DNA of 64,000 nucleotides from NCBI GenBank assembly GCA_024803745.1, contig JANJXV010000013.1, positions 28,230,501-28,294,500 of the forward strand, in the 5' to 3' direction. Made by a program: the position numbers and the translations under genes. This document shows positions 46,880 to 56,848 of the stretch, one piece after another (the first letter of the stretch is position 1; each line of letters opens with the position of its first letter). Below the pieces are notes generated by a model. It did not search any database. It was given only the letters and a program-made list of their open reading frames with translations, and was not told the origin of the DNA. Source of the stretch: Megascapheus bottae. Taxonomy: Eukaryota > Chordata > Mammalia > Rodentia > Geomyidae.

Positions 46880-47085
46880 CGGGCCGGGAGTTGGGCCAAG
46901 GGGTAGAGTGCTTGCCTAGCATACATGAAGACCCAGGTTTGATTTCTTGGTACCACATACATAGAAAAAGCTAGAAGTGGTGCTGTGGCTCAGGTGGTAG
47001 GGTTCTAGCCTTGAGAAAGCTCGAGGACAGTGCTCAGGACCTGAGCTCAAGTCCAGGACTGGAAAAAAAAGAAAAAGAAAGAAGA
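46880..47085 (+). mobile_element. tRNA-derived ID-like composite SINE
   Basis: Head 'gggccgggagttgggccaag', 'ggtttgatttcttggtacca', second module 'gctgtggctcaggtggtagg', 'ctgagctcaagtccaggact', A-rich tail (aaaagaaaaagaaagaagaa). Confidence 0.9.
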
Positions 47086-47089
47086 AAAG

Positions 47090-47192
47090 GTTGAAGTGGT
47101 GCTATGGCTCAAATGGTAGTGTGCTAGCATTGAGGAAAGCACAAGGACAGTGTTCAGGTCTTGAATTCAGGCCCTAGAACTCACAAAAAAAA
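47090..47192 (+). mobile_element. Extra second-module copy of the composite SINE
   Basis: Directly after the tail of the preceding SINE, a second-module unit without a head: 'gaagtggtgctatggctcaa', 'cacaaggacagtgttcaggt', 'aattcaggccctagaactca', then an A run. Confidence 0.82.
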
Positions 47193-48694
47193 ATAGAGGG
47201 CAATGAGGTAATGGGGTAATTTTATTTTTTCAAATAAATTTTGGAATAAAATGTGACTTAGGTTCATAGCTGAACACTTATTAGGTGCTTGCTTATACAA
47301 ATTGCTACAGACAACATATGCATTAAAACATAATGTTTAAAAACAATTTGTCTACTTTCTGCCCACAACAGAAAGTTAGAATCTCATCTAAAACTTTACT
47401 CCTTAGATGAATGGGGCCATAAATTTGCCTGATTGATTAAATCGAATTAAATAGAATAATAATATATTGTTAATTATATATTTAAAAATACAATCAGTTA
47501 ATTGATATAGCTGACTTACAAGAGGATTTTCCCTTTGAGTTACTCATGTATTAATTTTATTTGGAAAATATTGACTGGACACCTATACATGCTTGTGTTT
47601 GTATGCAAGAAACAGCAAAACGAGGGATAGTGGTGTGGAGGTTATGCATAAAGACCCTTAGTTATATTGTTGAACTGGGGAGTTGGACAGAGTCGTGTTT
47701 TAAAACATATCTGACCTGGGGGGAGGGGTAGAGAGGGAAGGAGATTGAGGAGGATATAGGGGTATTGCTATATAACTAAGATATAGAATACTTGTACAGA
47801 ATGTATACAACCTGGGGTTCTGTCTCGCACACTACAAAGGAAAAGAAATATTTGAAATTTACTATGAAAAATAATGCAGAGGAGAATTTCATATACATCA
47901 TACATATAATAAGGGGTAAGGAATTCCTTCAATATTATAAATCCGAAAGTCCTTTTGTGAGTCAGATATCTGATTTAGTTTCAGTTTATATGAACTTAAT
48001 AGATTAATGCATCTATTCAGCATTTCATCTATACAATCATTACATTCTTTTTGTCACCTGAAAATTCAAAAACTATGTGACAATATTTGTTGCATACCAA
48101 TCTATGTGAATAGGCTGAGGACACCTATTATAAGAAAAATTAGTGTCAATTTGGCTAGCAAAGAAAGATGCAACTATCACCATATATTAGGGACATACCA
48201 AAAACTTAGTTCCATAAAGATTAAATAAAAATCTACATGCATCCTAAACTGCAACAATCAAAACCAACAATTCAGAAATATTATAAATCAGCTAAGAATA
48301 TCCATGTATGAATGATAGTAACCATCTTTAGTAAGCAAAAGATAAAAAACTCAAGATATATCCAGATATACAGATAAAAATATACTACAATTTTAAGCCC
48401 ACACTCTGTAAAAAATAAACTCAGTAAGCAGAATGTGAATAACATGATCATAACAACCTTATGATGATGTACCAAATCCATACAATCTCAGAAATACTTA
48501 AGTTCCTAAATCCTTGCCTGAGCCTTAATGGAGGACTCCATATTTCAAGGAGAGAGAACAAATAGGTGATAACTTCATGTTGGACCAGTCTTAGTTGGTT
48601 TTCAAGCTACATATTTCAACTAGACACCACAAATTCTCAGGAAGATAAATATTTTGAGCTCTTTTATAGAAACTGCTTTTTCATAAGTCTTGTT
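47193..48694. other. Unique intergenic DNA
   Basis: No recognised gene. A G-rich patch (ggggggaggggtagag, about 47717) followed by 'acttgtacagaatgtataca' may be an old L1-like 3' end. Frames at 47792-48228 are AT-rich and lack domains. Confidence 0.4.
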
Positions 48695-48866
48695 ATGGGC
48701 CAGGAGTTTTGCTTAGTGGCAAAGTGCTTGTCTAGCATGCAAGCAGACCCAGGTTCGATTCCTAGGCAGAAGTGGTACTGCGGCTCAAGTGGTAGAGCTC
48801 CAGCCTTGAGAAAGTCCAAGGACAGTGCTCAGGCCCTGAGCTCAAGTGCAGGACTGGAAAAAAAAA
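48695..48866 (+). mobile_element. tRNA-derived ID-like composite SINE with a linker deletion
   Basis: Head 'gggccaggagttttgcttag', B box 'aggttcgattcctaggcaga' joined straight to the second module (agtggtactgcggctcaagt); the usual linker (catacatagaaaaagcc) is missing. TSD gtcttgtta at 48685-48693 and 48869-48877. Confidence 0.9.
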
Positions 48867-48877
48867 TGTCTTGTTAC

Positions 48878-49183
48878 ACAGCACTTTGATCAGATGGATT
48901 AACTCACTGTATAAATCATTATAGCATTCTTAAAAAGACTTACCAAAATTGGATTATTTTTTTAAGATGCATTTCATTTAGGCTTTTAAAACTGTGAGCT
49001 ATTTTGCTACAATCTTCCTATACTATTTATTATGTTTTTTTTGGTTTACATTATTAATAATATATCACAGGACTGAAAGTTAATCTGATAATAAATATCC
49101 ATTAAGTAAATACTGGGGAATAATTAGAAGGTTAGAGATTCTCTTTGGTAATGACATGCAAGGGAAATGGATCACTCTCTCCA
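48878..49183. other. Unique intergenic DNA
   Basis: Nothing recognised. Confidence 0.45.
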
Positions 49184-49201
49184 TTAAAAAGAGTGTAATT
49201 T

Positions 49202-50299
49202 CAACAACTCAAAAAATTGAATCACTCCAAAACTAATCTCCAAAGTAACAACCATCCCATTAAAAAATGGGCCAAAGACTTAAAGAGAGTCTTCTCTGAA
49301 GAAGAAACAAAAATGGCCTATAGACACATGAAGAAATGCTCAACATCTCTGGTCATAAAAGAAATGCAAAGCAAAACAACTCTAAGATTCCACCTCACTC
49401 CAGTTAGAATGGCCAGGACCAGGAAAACTAATAATAACAGATGCTGGAGGGGATGTGGCCAGGAGGGATCACTACTACACTGTTAGTGGGAGTGCAAACT
49501 CATTCAACCACTATGGAAAGCAGTATGGCAGTTCCTCAAAAGACTAAACATAGAGCTCCCCTATGACCCAGCAATTCCACTACTTGGCATTTACCCAACC
49601 ATCCAGAATCTAGGGCATACTAAATCCACTAGCACAACTATGTTCATTGCAGCATTATTCACCATAGCAAAGATATGGAACCAGCCTAGATGTCCCTCAG
49701 TTGATGAGTGGATCAACAAGTTGTGGTATTTGTACACAATGGAATTCTATGCTGCTGTCAGAAAAAATGACATCACCCCATTTGTTAGAAAATGGAAAGA
49801 CTTAGAAAAGATCATATTAAGTGAAGTAAGCCAGCCTCAAAGGAACTTAGGCTCAATGGTTTCCCTCATTTGTCATAATCAGTAGAAACCTTGGGCTCTA
49901 CTGGCAGAGATCTGCAATAGAGCAAAACCTTGATACATAAGGCCATATAGTATGAAGCTAATTGAAAGGACCTCCAGGATATTGAAACAAAAGCCATATA
50001 ATGAATGATTGTTGTCCTTAATGTACTATGTTGTCTCTCATCTCCTTTGCTGTCCCTTGGTTATCTCATATTGTTACAGTACCTCACTTTGTTATCTGAT
50101 ATATTGAATTTATTTGTATTTGGTTATTTGAAATTTGATAGGGAAGGGGGGAAAACCAAGACGGGGGGGGCGGTGGTGGGGAGGGTAAAGGGTACCAAGA
50201 CATGTGAAAGGGTATCAATGTATGTGAATTAATGCACCTTCTATCTGGCATGTAACTCTTTTATTAATTGCAATAAAAAATATATAAACTAAATAAATA
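49202..50299 (+). mobile_element. 5'-truncated L1: ORF2 C-terminus and 3' UTR
   Basis: Long open pieces of the ORF2 C-terminus: 49217-49486 ([37 protein letters not shown]) and 49640-49885 (CPSVDEWINKLWYLYTMEF to the natural stop). The first piece ends where a tgg codon of the usual HCWW has become tag. A TSD aaaaagagtgtaatt lies at 49187-49201 and 50299-50313. One of the younger copies. Confidence 0.94.
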
Positions 50300-50313
50300 A
50301 AAAGAGTGTAATT

Positions 50314-50500
50314 GCAGGGCACAGTGGCTCATGTCTATAATCCTAGCTACACAGGAGACTGAGATCTGAGGATCAAGCTTCAAAGCCAGCCCCGGCACAA
50401 AAATACCTGAGATTCCAATCTCCAATTAACCTCTATAAAAGGGGAAGTGGGACAATGCCCAGGTCAAGTTCAAGCCTCATAACTAAGCCCCCCCCCAAAA
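50314..50500 (+). mobile_element. 7SL-type composite SINE with a deleted right module
   Basis: 'cagggcacagtggctcatgt', 'tcctagctacacaggagact', 'gagatctgaggatcaagctt', then 'gggaagtgggacaatgccca' shows that part of the right module is missing. It sits exactly at the 3' TSD of the preceding L1. Confidence 0.85.
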
Positions 50501-51267
50501 AAAGATGTATAATTGCATTTCAAGACAAGAGAATTGCTTAGAATTTGGGAGTACATGTATATATTAGATCCTATCTGTGTTTCCATCAGAACCCTAAGCA
50601 TATGTTAATGTGTTTTGAACAACAAGTGTGATAGGACTCTGTAATAGGTAAACCCAAACCCTTGTACATAGATAGAAATCTTGTTTCCCCCTTCACCATT
50701 TTGTGTTAGGCTTTTCCGGATTTATTATTTGATTCATGTTTTTATTGTATATAAGCTCATTGTGTATATGTTCACAGACAGAGACACACAAGCACACACA
50801 TGGCACACACACTGATATAGTGAGAGTGAGAAGAGATCTTAACCTTGCTTCAAGAAAATAACTATTTTGATTGAAATTCAGTTCTTAACCTCACAAGAGA
50901 TGAAGATGTGCTTTCTCTTGTTCTCTTAGCTATTATGGAAATGAAATCTTTTATAAACCTGTATTTCTAATCATTTTCTGCTTAATTTCCTTTAAGAGCC
51001 ATCAACTAAAGAATAACATTCACAATTTTTAGAATTGTTTTCAAATTCCTGATGCTCCTTTATTCTCTGAAATTCCTCTCTGCTGTCTTCTGAAGCCATA
51101 TATTTAAGGACTCTTTAAGTGTATTTTTTTTTTAATTTCCCAACTGAGCTGTCTTCTATCATTCATTAAAACTACTGTTGACTTTACTCAGCATTCCTTG
51201 CTGTCCCTATCTTTGTTCAACTATTTAAAATACCTAGTCCCATATCCTCACTAGAGGATTTAAAATA
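50501..51267. other. Unique intergenic DNA
   Basis: No gene or family recognised. A weak (CA)n patch occurs at 50784-50812. Confidence 0.45.
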
Positions 51268-51270
51268 TAT

Positions 51271-51578
51271 TATTTTTTTCATATATTTTATTGTAATTAA
51301 TAGAAGGGTTACATGATATTTGCCAGATAGATGGTGCATTAATTCCCATACATTGAGACCCTTTCACATGTCTTGGTCCCCATTTCCCTCCCCCCCCACC
51401 CCTCATCTTGTTTTCCCCCATTCCCTATCCAATTTCAAATAACCAAATACAAATATATCCAATATGTCAGGTAACAAAATGAGGTACTGTAACAATATGA
51501 GATAACCAAGGGACAGCAAAAGAGATGAGAGATAACATAGTACCTTAAGAACAACAATCATTCATTATATGGCTTATG
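51271..51578 (-). mobile_element. 5'-truncated L1 3' UTR (antisense)
   Basis: 'atattttattgtaattaata', 'atgtcttggtccccatttcc' (complement of the G-rich tract), 'gataacatagtaccttaaga', 'attatatggcttatg'. Confidence 0.9.
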
Positions 51579-51734
51579 TTATTTTTAATGGTTTATCTCT
51601 ACCTACCAAAGTGAGTTCATGCTGTTAGAGATTCATTTTTATGTTTTAATTAAATAAAGCTTTTTTACATTTCTCCCTTCTACTGCTTTTCATTATCGCC
51701 TCATTCGTTTCCTACAGTCAAAACCGCAACTGCC

Positions 51735-52010
51735 CCTTTATTTTCATATGCATTCTCATCCCAAAGCTTCCATAGAGGAGACATTTAGATCTTTCTCATT
51801 CTCATTTACTTTACTCAGTATCATACTCTCAAGTTCTACCCATTTTCATAGGATCATCATGATGACCTTCATCATGTCTGAATAATATTCCATTCCATTG
51901 TGTATACATACCACACTTTCATTCATCTGGTGATGGATGCCTAAACTGATTCCATCATTGGGCTCTTGTGAATAGTGTCACAGTAAGCATAGAAATTGTG
52001 ATAGCTCTAT
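51735..52010 (-). mobile_element. Old L1 ORF2 C-terminal fragment (antisense)
   Basis: Plus-strand text 'gtctgaataatattccattc', 'cattgtgtatacataccaca', 'ctcttgtgaatagtgtcaca' is characteristic antisense ORF2 end of old mammalian L1s. Confidence 0.75.
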
Positions 52011-52017
52011 TAATTTA

Positions 52018-52132
52018 ATCCTTCCCTCCTTACCTTCTTCGCTTCTTTCCTCCCTCCCTCCCTCCCTCCCTCCCTCCCTCCCTCCCTCCCTCCCTTCCTT
52101 CCTTCCTTCCTTCCTTCCTTCCTTCCTTCCTT
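52018..52132. repeat. (CCCT)n then (CCTT)n microsatellite
   Basis: About 13 ccct/cctc units followed by about 11 cctt units. On the minus strand it creates a false Gly-Arg-Lys-Glu repeat frame. Confidence 0.95.
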
Positions 52133-52194
52133 TCGTGTACCCAGGGCAACACAGAGGCCCAGGGTTCAAGTCCCAGGACAGAAAAAAAAATAAG
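52133..52194 (+). mobile_element. 3' remnant of a SINE
   Basis: 'ggcccagggttcaagtccca', 'ggacagaaaaaaaaataaga' matches the 3' end of the composite SINEs; the front is missing or replaced by the microsatellite. Confidence 0.5.
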
Positions 52195-52229
52195 AAAAAA
52201 GAAAATCAACTTATTCCTGTTTTAGATGA
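52195..52229 (+). mobile_element. Left stub of an old L1 ORF2 split by the provirus
   Basis: 'ttattcctgttttagatga' corresponds to the L1 text before and within the RT FADD motif (compare ccctctttgcagatga at 16766). The right stub continues at 60162 after the provirus. Confidence 0.6.
52224..52229. repeat. Left 6-bp TSD of provirus
   Basis: agatga, repeated exactly at 60162-60167. A 6-bp duplication is usual for IAP and other betaretroviruses. Confidence 0.92.
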
Positions 52230-52598
52230 TGCGGGGATCGACGCCCCTGTCTAGCAAGGAAGAACGACCACCACACGAGGATCCTTCTTGTATCACGCTT
52301 TATTGAAGAGCAACTCGCTTGAGGGGAGAGCTGAAGAGGAGGGGCCCTGGGCAGCGAAAGCAGCGGTTTTTATAACCCTAAGGGACACTGGGCTCTTTCT
52401 CATTGGCTGCCCTGTTGCCAAGGCCACTTTAATGCTCGGGATTGGTCAGACCGTGGCTGTCACCTGCGCAGGCGCGATGAGGTTATATAACGGTTTTGTA
52501 CGGTTTATCTCCAAATAAAAGATAAAGAAGGTTGTTTACTCCAAGTGAGGCAGGAGGCAGGCGCCATCTTGTAATGGCGGCCGCTTTGGCTCCCCACA
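52230..52598 (-). repeat. 3' LTR of provirus
   Basis: 369 bp; on the minus strand it starts TGTGGGGAGCC and ends GATCCCCGCA. It holds two CCAAT boxes (attgg at 52441-52445 and 52402-52406 on the plus strand), a TATA box (52366-52374, reads TTATAAAAA on the minus strand) and an AATAAA signal (52299-52304). The start block with 'ttacaagatggcgcc' recalls the IAP LTR, from memory. Confidence 0.95.
52299..52304 (-). terminator. LTR polyadenylation signal AATAAA (3' LTR)
   Basis: tttatt on the plus strand. It lies about 62-67 bp downstream of the TATA box and about 70 bp before the end of the LTR, so R/U5 would be short. Confidence 0.8.
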
Positions 52599-52614
52599 TC
52601 TCCCCCTTTTTTGT
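52599..52614 (-). other. Polypurine tract
   Basis: The minus strand reads aaaaaagggggaga directly before the TGTGGGG start of the 3' LTR. This is where plus-strand DNA synthesis is primed. Confidence 0.9.
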
Positions 52615-53050
52615 TTGAACACCAAAGGCCAAAATAAATGTTGTGAAGAGAGTAGAGGTGCTGTCCTCCAAATTAGAACTCGAGGTCCCACTCTAGAGGA
52701 GTGACCCAGGAGGCCAACCCTGGGTCCCTCCCCTCCAGGTCCTCTATCCCCTTTGTGGAGATGGGCTAGGGGCGCAGACCCATATGCTGACACACATGCT
52801 CTCCCTGACTTGTAGGGTCAGGAGCGATACTTTGTTCCACTTTTCACAACTTAGACTATCTGTGCTCCTAACTCCTCGTGCAATAGACTAAGGTCTAGAG
52901 GGTGCAAAGGCAGCACAGAAGCCTTTGGCAATCAAAAAGGATGTTTTTGAAACTATGATGGGGGGAACAAACCTTTAGCAGGCGAACAAAGAACATCTAC
53001 ATACAGGGCAGGTAATGATTTAGAAAACCAGCGTCCCTATTACAATCTTA
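52615..53050 (-). other. Provirus 3' untranslated region
   Basis: 436 bp between the env stop and the polypurine tract. No convincing gene. A minus-strand open frame (52793-52536) runs through the tract into the LTR but has no recognisable domain; I treat it as chance. Confidence 0.6.
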
Positions 53051-54263
53051 CTATTTTAACATGCTCACCCAAGCTTGAGGGGATTCCCCCTGGCCCAGGG
53101 CCAATAAGGCTTGTACCATTATAGCCTTTTCCCTCTTTTGTTGTCTTTTAAATCTGCATACCAGCCATAAGCAAAACATTATTCCAAAGCAACACAGCAC
53201 AGCAAACACTCCCATTCCAACCCATTCCTTAAAAAACAAAAATGCTGAAGAAATCCAATCAGAAATCCAACCAGTAACATTATCCAAGGTAATAGGCTCA
53301 ACTCGGGTATTATTTAACTGAATTATCTGTTGTAATTGTTGTTGTATCAAAAACTCCGCTTTAGCTGACCAATTACCACTTAAATACTGGGAAATTAATT
53401 CACTTTCCTGTTTTGCATTAACAAACTTTACAGGAAACACACATAAATGTTTATACTGAGCAATACAGCCCATGGAAATTAAAGTATACAACTCTTCTAT
53501 TTGTACTTGTATTGTATCAATCCTTTGACTGGCTGCAAGTATACCAGACACCAAATGACTATTAATTTGATTTTGGGTTTCAAGAACTGTGGAGGTTTGG
53601 GCAATGGCATCATTAACAGCGGACGCTGTTTGTATAGAATTTGCCATGGCTATAGCTGCCGTAACTGCAGCCGCACGGTGTGAAAACTGGTGGAAATTTT
53701 ACATTAGGTTCACACCAGGCAGAGGCCTTAAAGTGGGTAGCATTAATCTCATTATTAGATCTTACTTTTGGTATTTTTAAATGACTTGTCATCATTAAGG
53801 TAGTTATGTTTACAGTGGTATCATTAGATGGCTCCCCTGATCCTGACAACTGACCATTGGCGACCCGTGCCAAAGCCGCTGTGAAAATATTTATCGGAAC
53901 CCTACTCTGATGTAAGGGGTTCTCCCAGGCTGAAACCTTTTGATCTTGAAGAAAAATACAGGATGACACATTTTTTTTTGTAGTAAAACAAAAGGTATCC
54001 TCTAAGCTAATAACAGACAAATCATATGATTCTTGTATATTATCAGGTTGCCGAACACATGGAGCTTCCATCTCACAGGAAGTGGAGAAAAATGTCAGCA
54101 ATTGTGTAGAATTAACATGCACCGGCATTGGAATTGGCCATGATCTGGCCACCGCCCACAGCTCCATTTCTTCCGCGAGGAATGTCGGTATGTTCATAAT
54201 CACCAGGCTCATCAGGATCATCTGCTACATCATTATGTTTATCAGGGTCTTTTTTGGCTTCAT
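53051..54263 (-). pseudogene. env: env of the provirus: short surface region and near-complete transmembrane region, broken
   Basis: Env is the envelope glycoprotein. An ATG at 54261-54263 overlaps the pol stop (ATGA), and the same frame meets TAG at codon 13 (54225-54227), then reopens at ATG 54221. That frame (to 53613) has a hydrophobic leader (LMSLVIMNIPTFLA), several Asn-X-Ser/Thr sites (NST, NDT, NIT, NAT) and Cys residues. A shift of frame near 53675-53698 leads to the transmembrane part (to 53051): an Ala-rich fusion-peptide-like stretch just before residue 1 of the 198-codon piece, a Gln/Asn-rich helical region, and a membrane span near residues 142-163 (FAVLCCFGIMFCLWLVC), followed by a basic tail (RFKRQQKR). 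The surface part is only about 180 codons, far below the usual betaretroviral length, so an internal deletion is likely. No functional protein can be read as it stands. Confidence 0.85.
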
Positions 54264-56848
54264 TTTTTATCCTTTTGCAGTACTTGATCCTCCTTTACAG
54301 TCCTTACGAAGCGCTGTGGCACCCAATGGGGGGATTCTTGTCCCTGTGGAAAAACACAAACAGCTCCCCTGGATCTCTGGATCACAGGATCCGGTCCATA
54401 CCATTTATTATCATGGACATTTTTCCACATAGCTTTTTGCATAGATGGCATCGCTATTTTATTAGCATGCCGATCAGCAGCTGTTTGTCCTTTATCATCC
54501 ACTGTTATATAATTTAGGGTAAACAATGCTATGGCCAGCCTTTCTCTGGTGGGTGCCTCTCGGCCTATTCCCTCTTTTTGTTTAAATAAAAGTTGTTTAA
54601 GAGTTTTGTTGGCACGTTCCACAATTCCCTGACCTTGGGGATTATAGGGGAGGCCAGTAGAATGAGCCACCTGCATTTGAGCGCAAAAGGAGCGAAAGCC
54701 AGCAGAGGCATAAGCAGGGCCATTATCTGTTTTTAATTTTAATGGTTTTCCCCAAGCTGCCCAGGCCTCCAAGCAATGAACTTTAACATGTGACACTCTT
54801 TCTCCGGCAAGGGCAGTGGCATGTATAACGCCAGAGAAAGTATCTACGGAGACATGTATATATTTTATTCGGCTAAATTCCAGCACATGAGTGACATCCA
54901 TTTGCCATAGGGCATTAGAACAAAGCCCTCTAAGATTAACTCCGATTATAAGAGAGGGGTGATAAACCACGCAGGATTGACAAGCCTTAACAATATCTCT
55001 AGCCTGTTGGCGTGAAATGGAAAACTTATAGCGAAGGGTTTTTGCAGATACATGATAAAGCTGGTGAAAATCTCGTGCTAATTGAACAGGACTATGTGAA
55101 AGGCCCACTAGGGCTCTGGTGGCCAAGTCCACCATGGCATTAGCCTCTGACATGGGACCAGGTAGGCCAGTATGTGCTCGAACATGACCAATAAAAAAGG
55201 GATTTTTTCTTTGTAAAATTAACCCTTGAAGCTGAAGTAATATATTTAAAACTGTACTTTTACCTTTTATGGAAGCAGCAACCTCTAGGGATGCTACCAC
55301 ATTAACCACATACTGTGAATCAGAGTACAAATTAAAAGGCTCAGGAAATCTCTTAAACACTTCCAAGACTGTTAAACATTCAACTACTTGTGGAGCTTCT
55401 GGCCGAAAGGTCAACACCACTGGCTCCTTTCCTTGAACCACATAGGCACCTTGACCTGTTTTAGACCCATCTGTAAATATAGTTAGGGCATCAATCAATG
55501 GTGTTTTCATTGTAACTGTGGGGAAATAAACCCAATCCTCACGCACAAAATTTAATAACGGATGTTTGGGATAATGATTATCAATTATATTTGGAAAGGA
55601 ACATACCAAAACTGCCCACCAATCAACAGAGGCGGCCAATATTTGTACTTGTTGTTGAGTATAAGGGATAATTAATTTATCAGGGAATTTTGCAAAATGA
55701 GTTAAACATGCTTTACAACCTGAAAGGGCCAATAAGGCGACTAGCTCCGGGAAATATTGAATAGTTTTTGAGCCATAAGAATTTCCATGTAGCCATAATA
55801 ATGGGCCTTCTTGCCATAACACTCCTGTAGGATAATTTTTTGTTTTAAAAATGCATAGTAAAATTGGCACCGATGGATTTACGCGCAAAAGCTGTGCGTT
55901 TTCTATGGCTTTTTCAAGACGCTGAATGGAACTCTTAGCCTGTACAGTTAACTCTCTAGGTGAAGTAACATCCAGGTCTCCTTCCAACAGGGAAAAAAGG
56001 GGCAACAAGTCAGAGCGAGGGACATTAAGAAAGTTTCAAACCCAATTTATGTCCCCAATTAACTTTTGGAAATCATTAAGGGTATGCAAATGCTTTGTTT
56101 TTAATACAATCTTTTGAGGTGTAACAGCTATGGGAGAGATTATGGAGCCCAAAAACTGAACTCTTTTTGAAAATTGTACCTTTTCTGGTGCCAAATTTAA
56201 GCCTGCCCTCACAAGGAGTTTGAACAACTTACCAAATACCTGGAAGAGGATATTTTGCTCGGGGGCAGCTATGAGAATGTCATCCATATAATGAAGAATT
56301 CTAACAATGGGAAATTGCTGTCTCACAGGAAAAAGAACTGTGTCAACATATAGTTGGCATATTGTAGGGCTATTAGCCATCCCTTGTGGAAGAACCCTCC
56401 ACTGAAATCGCGAATCAGGTTGTTCGTGATTAACAGAAGGCAAAGTAAAGGCAAAACGTTCTGTATCCCGAGGATGCAAGGGAATAGAAAAGAAACAGTC
56501 CTTAATGTCAATAGACATAACGGGCCACTCTTGAGGCAAGGCAGAAAGCAGCGGAAGGCCGTGCTGGACTGACCCTAATACCTGCATTTGAGCATTAATG
56601 GCTCTAAGATAATGCAGTAATCTCCACTTGCCTGAGGTCTTTTTGATGACAAAGATAGGAGTATTCCACGGGGAAACAGAAGGTTCTACATGTCCCAACT
56701 GTAGTTGTTCCTGTACCAATTGGGTTATAGCCTCCAACTTTTCTTGGGACAGGGGCCACTGAGATACCCACACCGCTTTATTTGTTAACCAGGATATGGG
56801 TGTCGGACCATTGGAGGCTAACTTCTCAGTGACCCCCAAGAAAAACCC
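54260..56848 (-). pseudogene. pol: pol of the provirus (RT, RNase H, integrase), one nonsense codon
   Basis: Pol is made by a -1 shift from pro at 56842-56848. The first piece (to 56036) is the [20 protein letters not shown] and the catalytic YMDD (56249-56260). An oddity is LLHYLRAIN, where a D is usual before LR. TGA at 56036-56038 follows INWV; the usual codon there is Arg, so a CpG transition is likely. The same frame continues to 54260. RNase H is present with D (FTDGS), E (VVECL), D (YSDSQYV) and D (NAMVD). Integrase follows: HX3H (FHQLYH) and CX2C (CQSC), then WQMDVTH, KTDNGPAY and GIVERANK, giving D-D-35-E with exact 35-residue spacing, and a C-terminal WYGPDPV / WVPQR domain. Apart from one stop it is intact over about 860 codons. 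Confidence 0.95.

Noticed and set aside
46720..46962. Minus-strand frames with Tyr-Ile repeats
   Set aside because: Translation of a (TA)n repeat and an antisense SINE.
51978..52169. 63-codon minus-strand frame rich in Gly, Arg, Glu
   Set aside because: Translation of the (CCCT)n/(CCTT)n microsatellite.
52536..52793. Open frame crossing the polypurine tract into the 3' LTR, considered as a superantigen- or accessory-like gene
   Set aside because: Overlap with the LTR is short, there is no recognisable domain, and most of it reads as noncoding 3' UTR.
54082..54517. Plus-strand frames opposite env and pol
   Set aside because: Shadows of the minus-strand retroviral genes.
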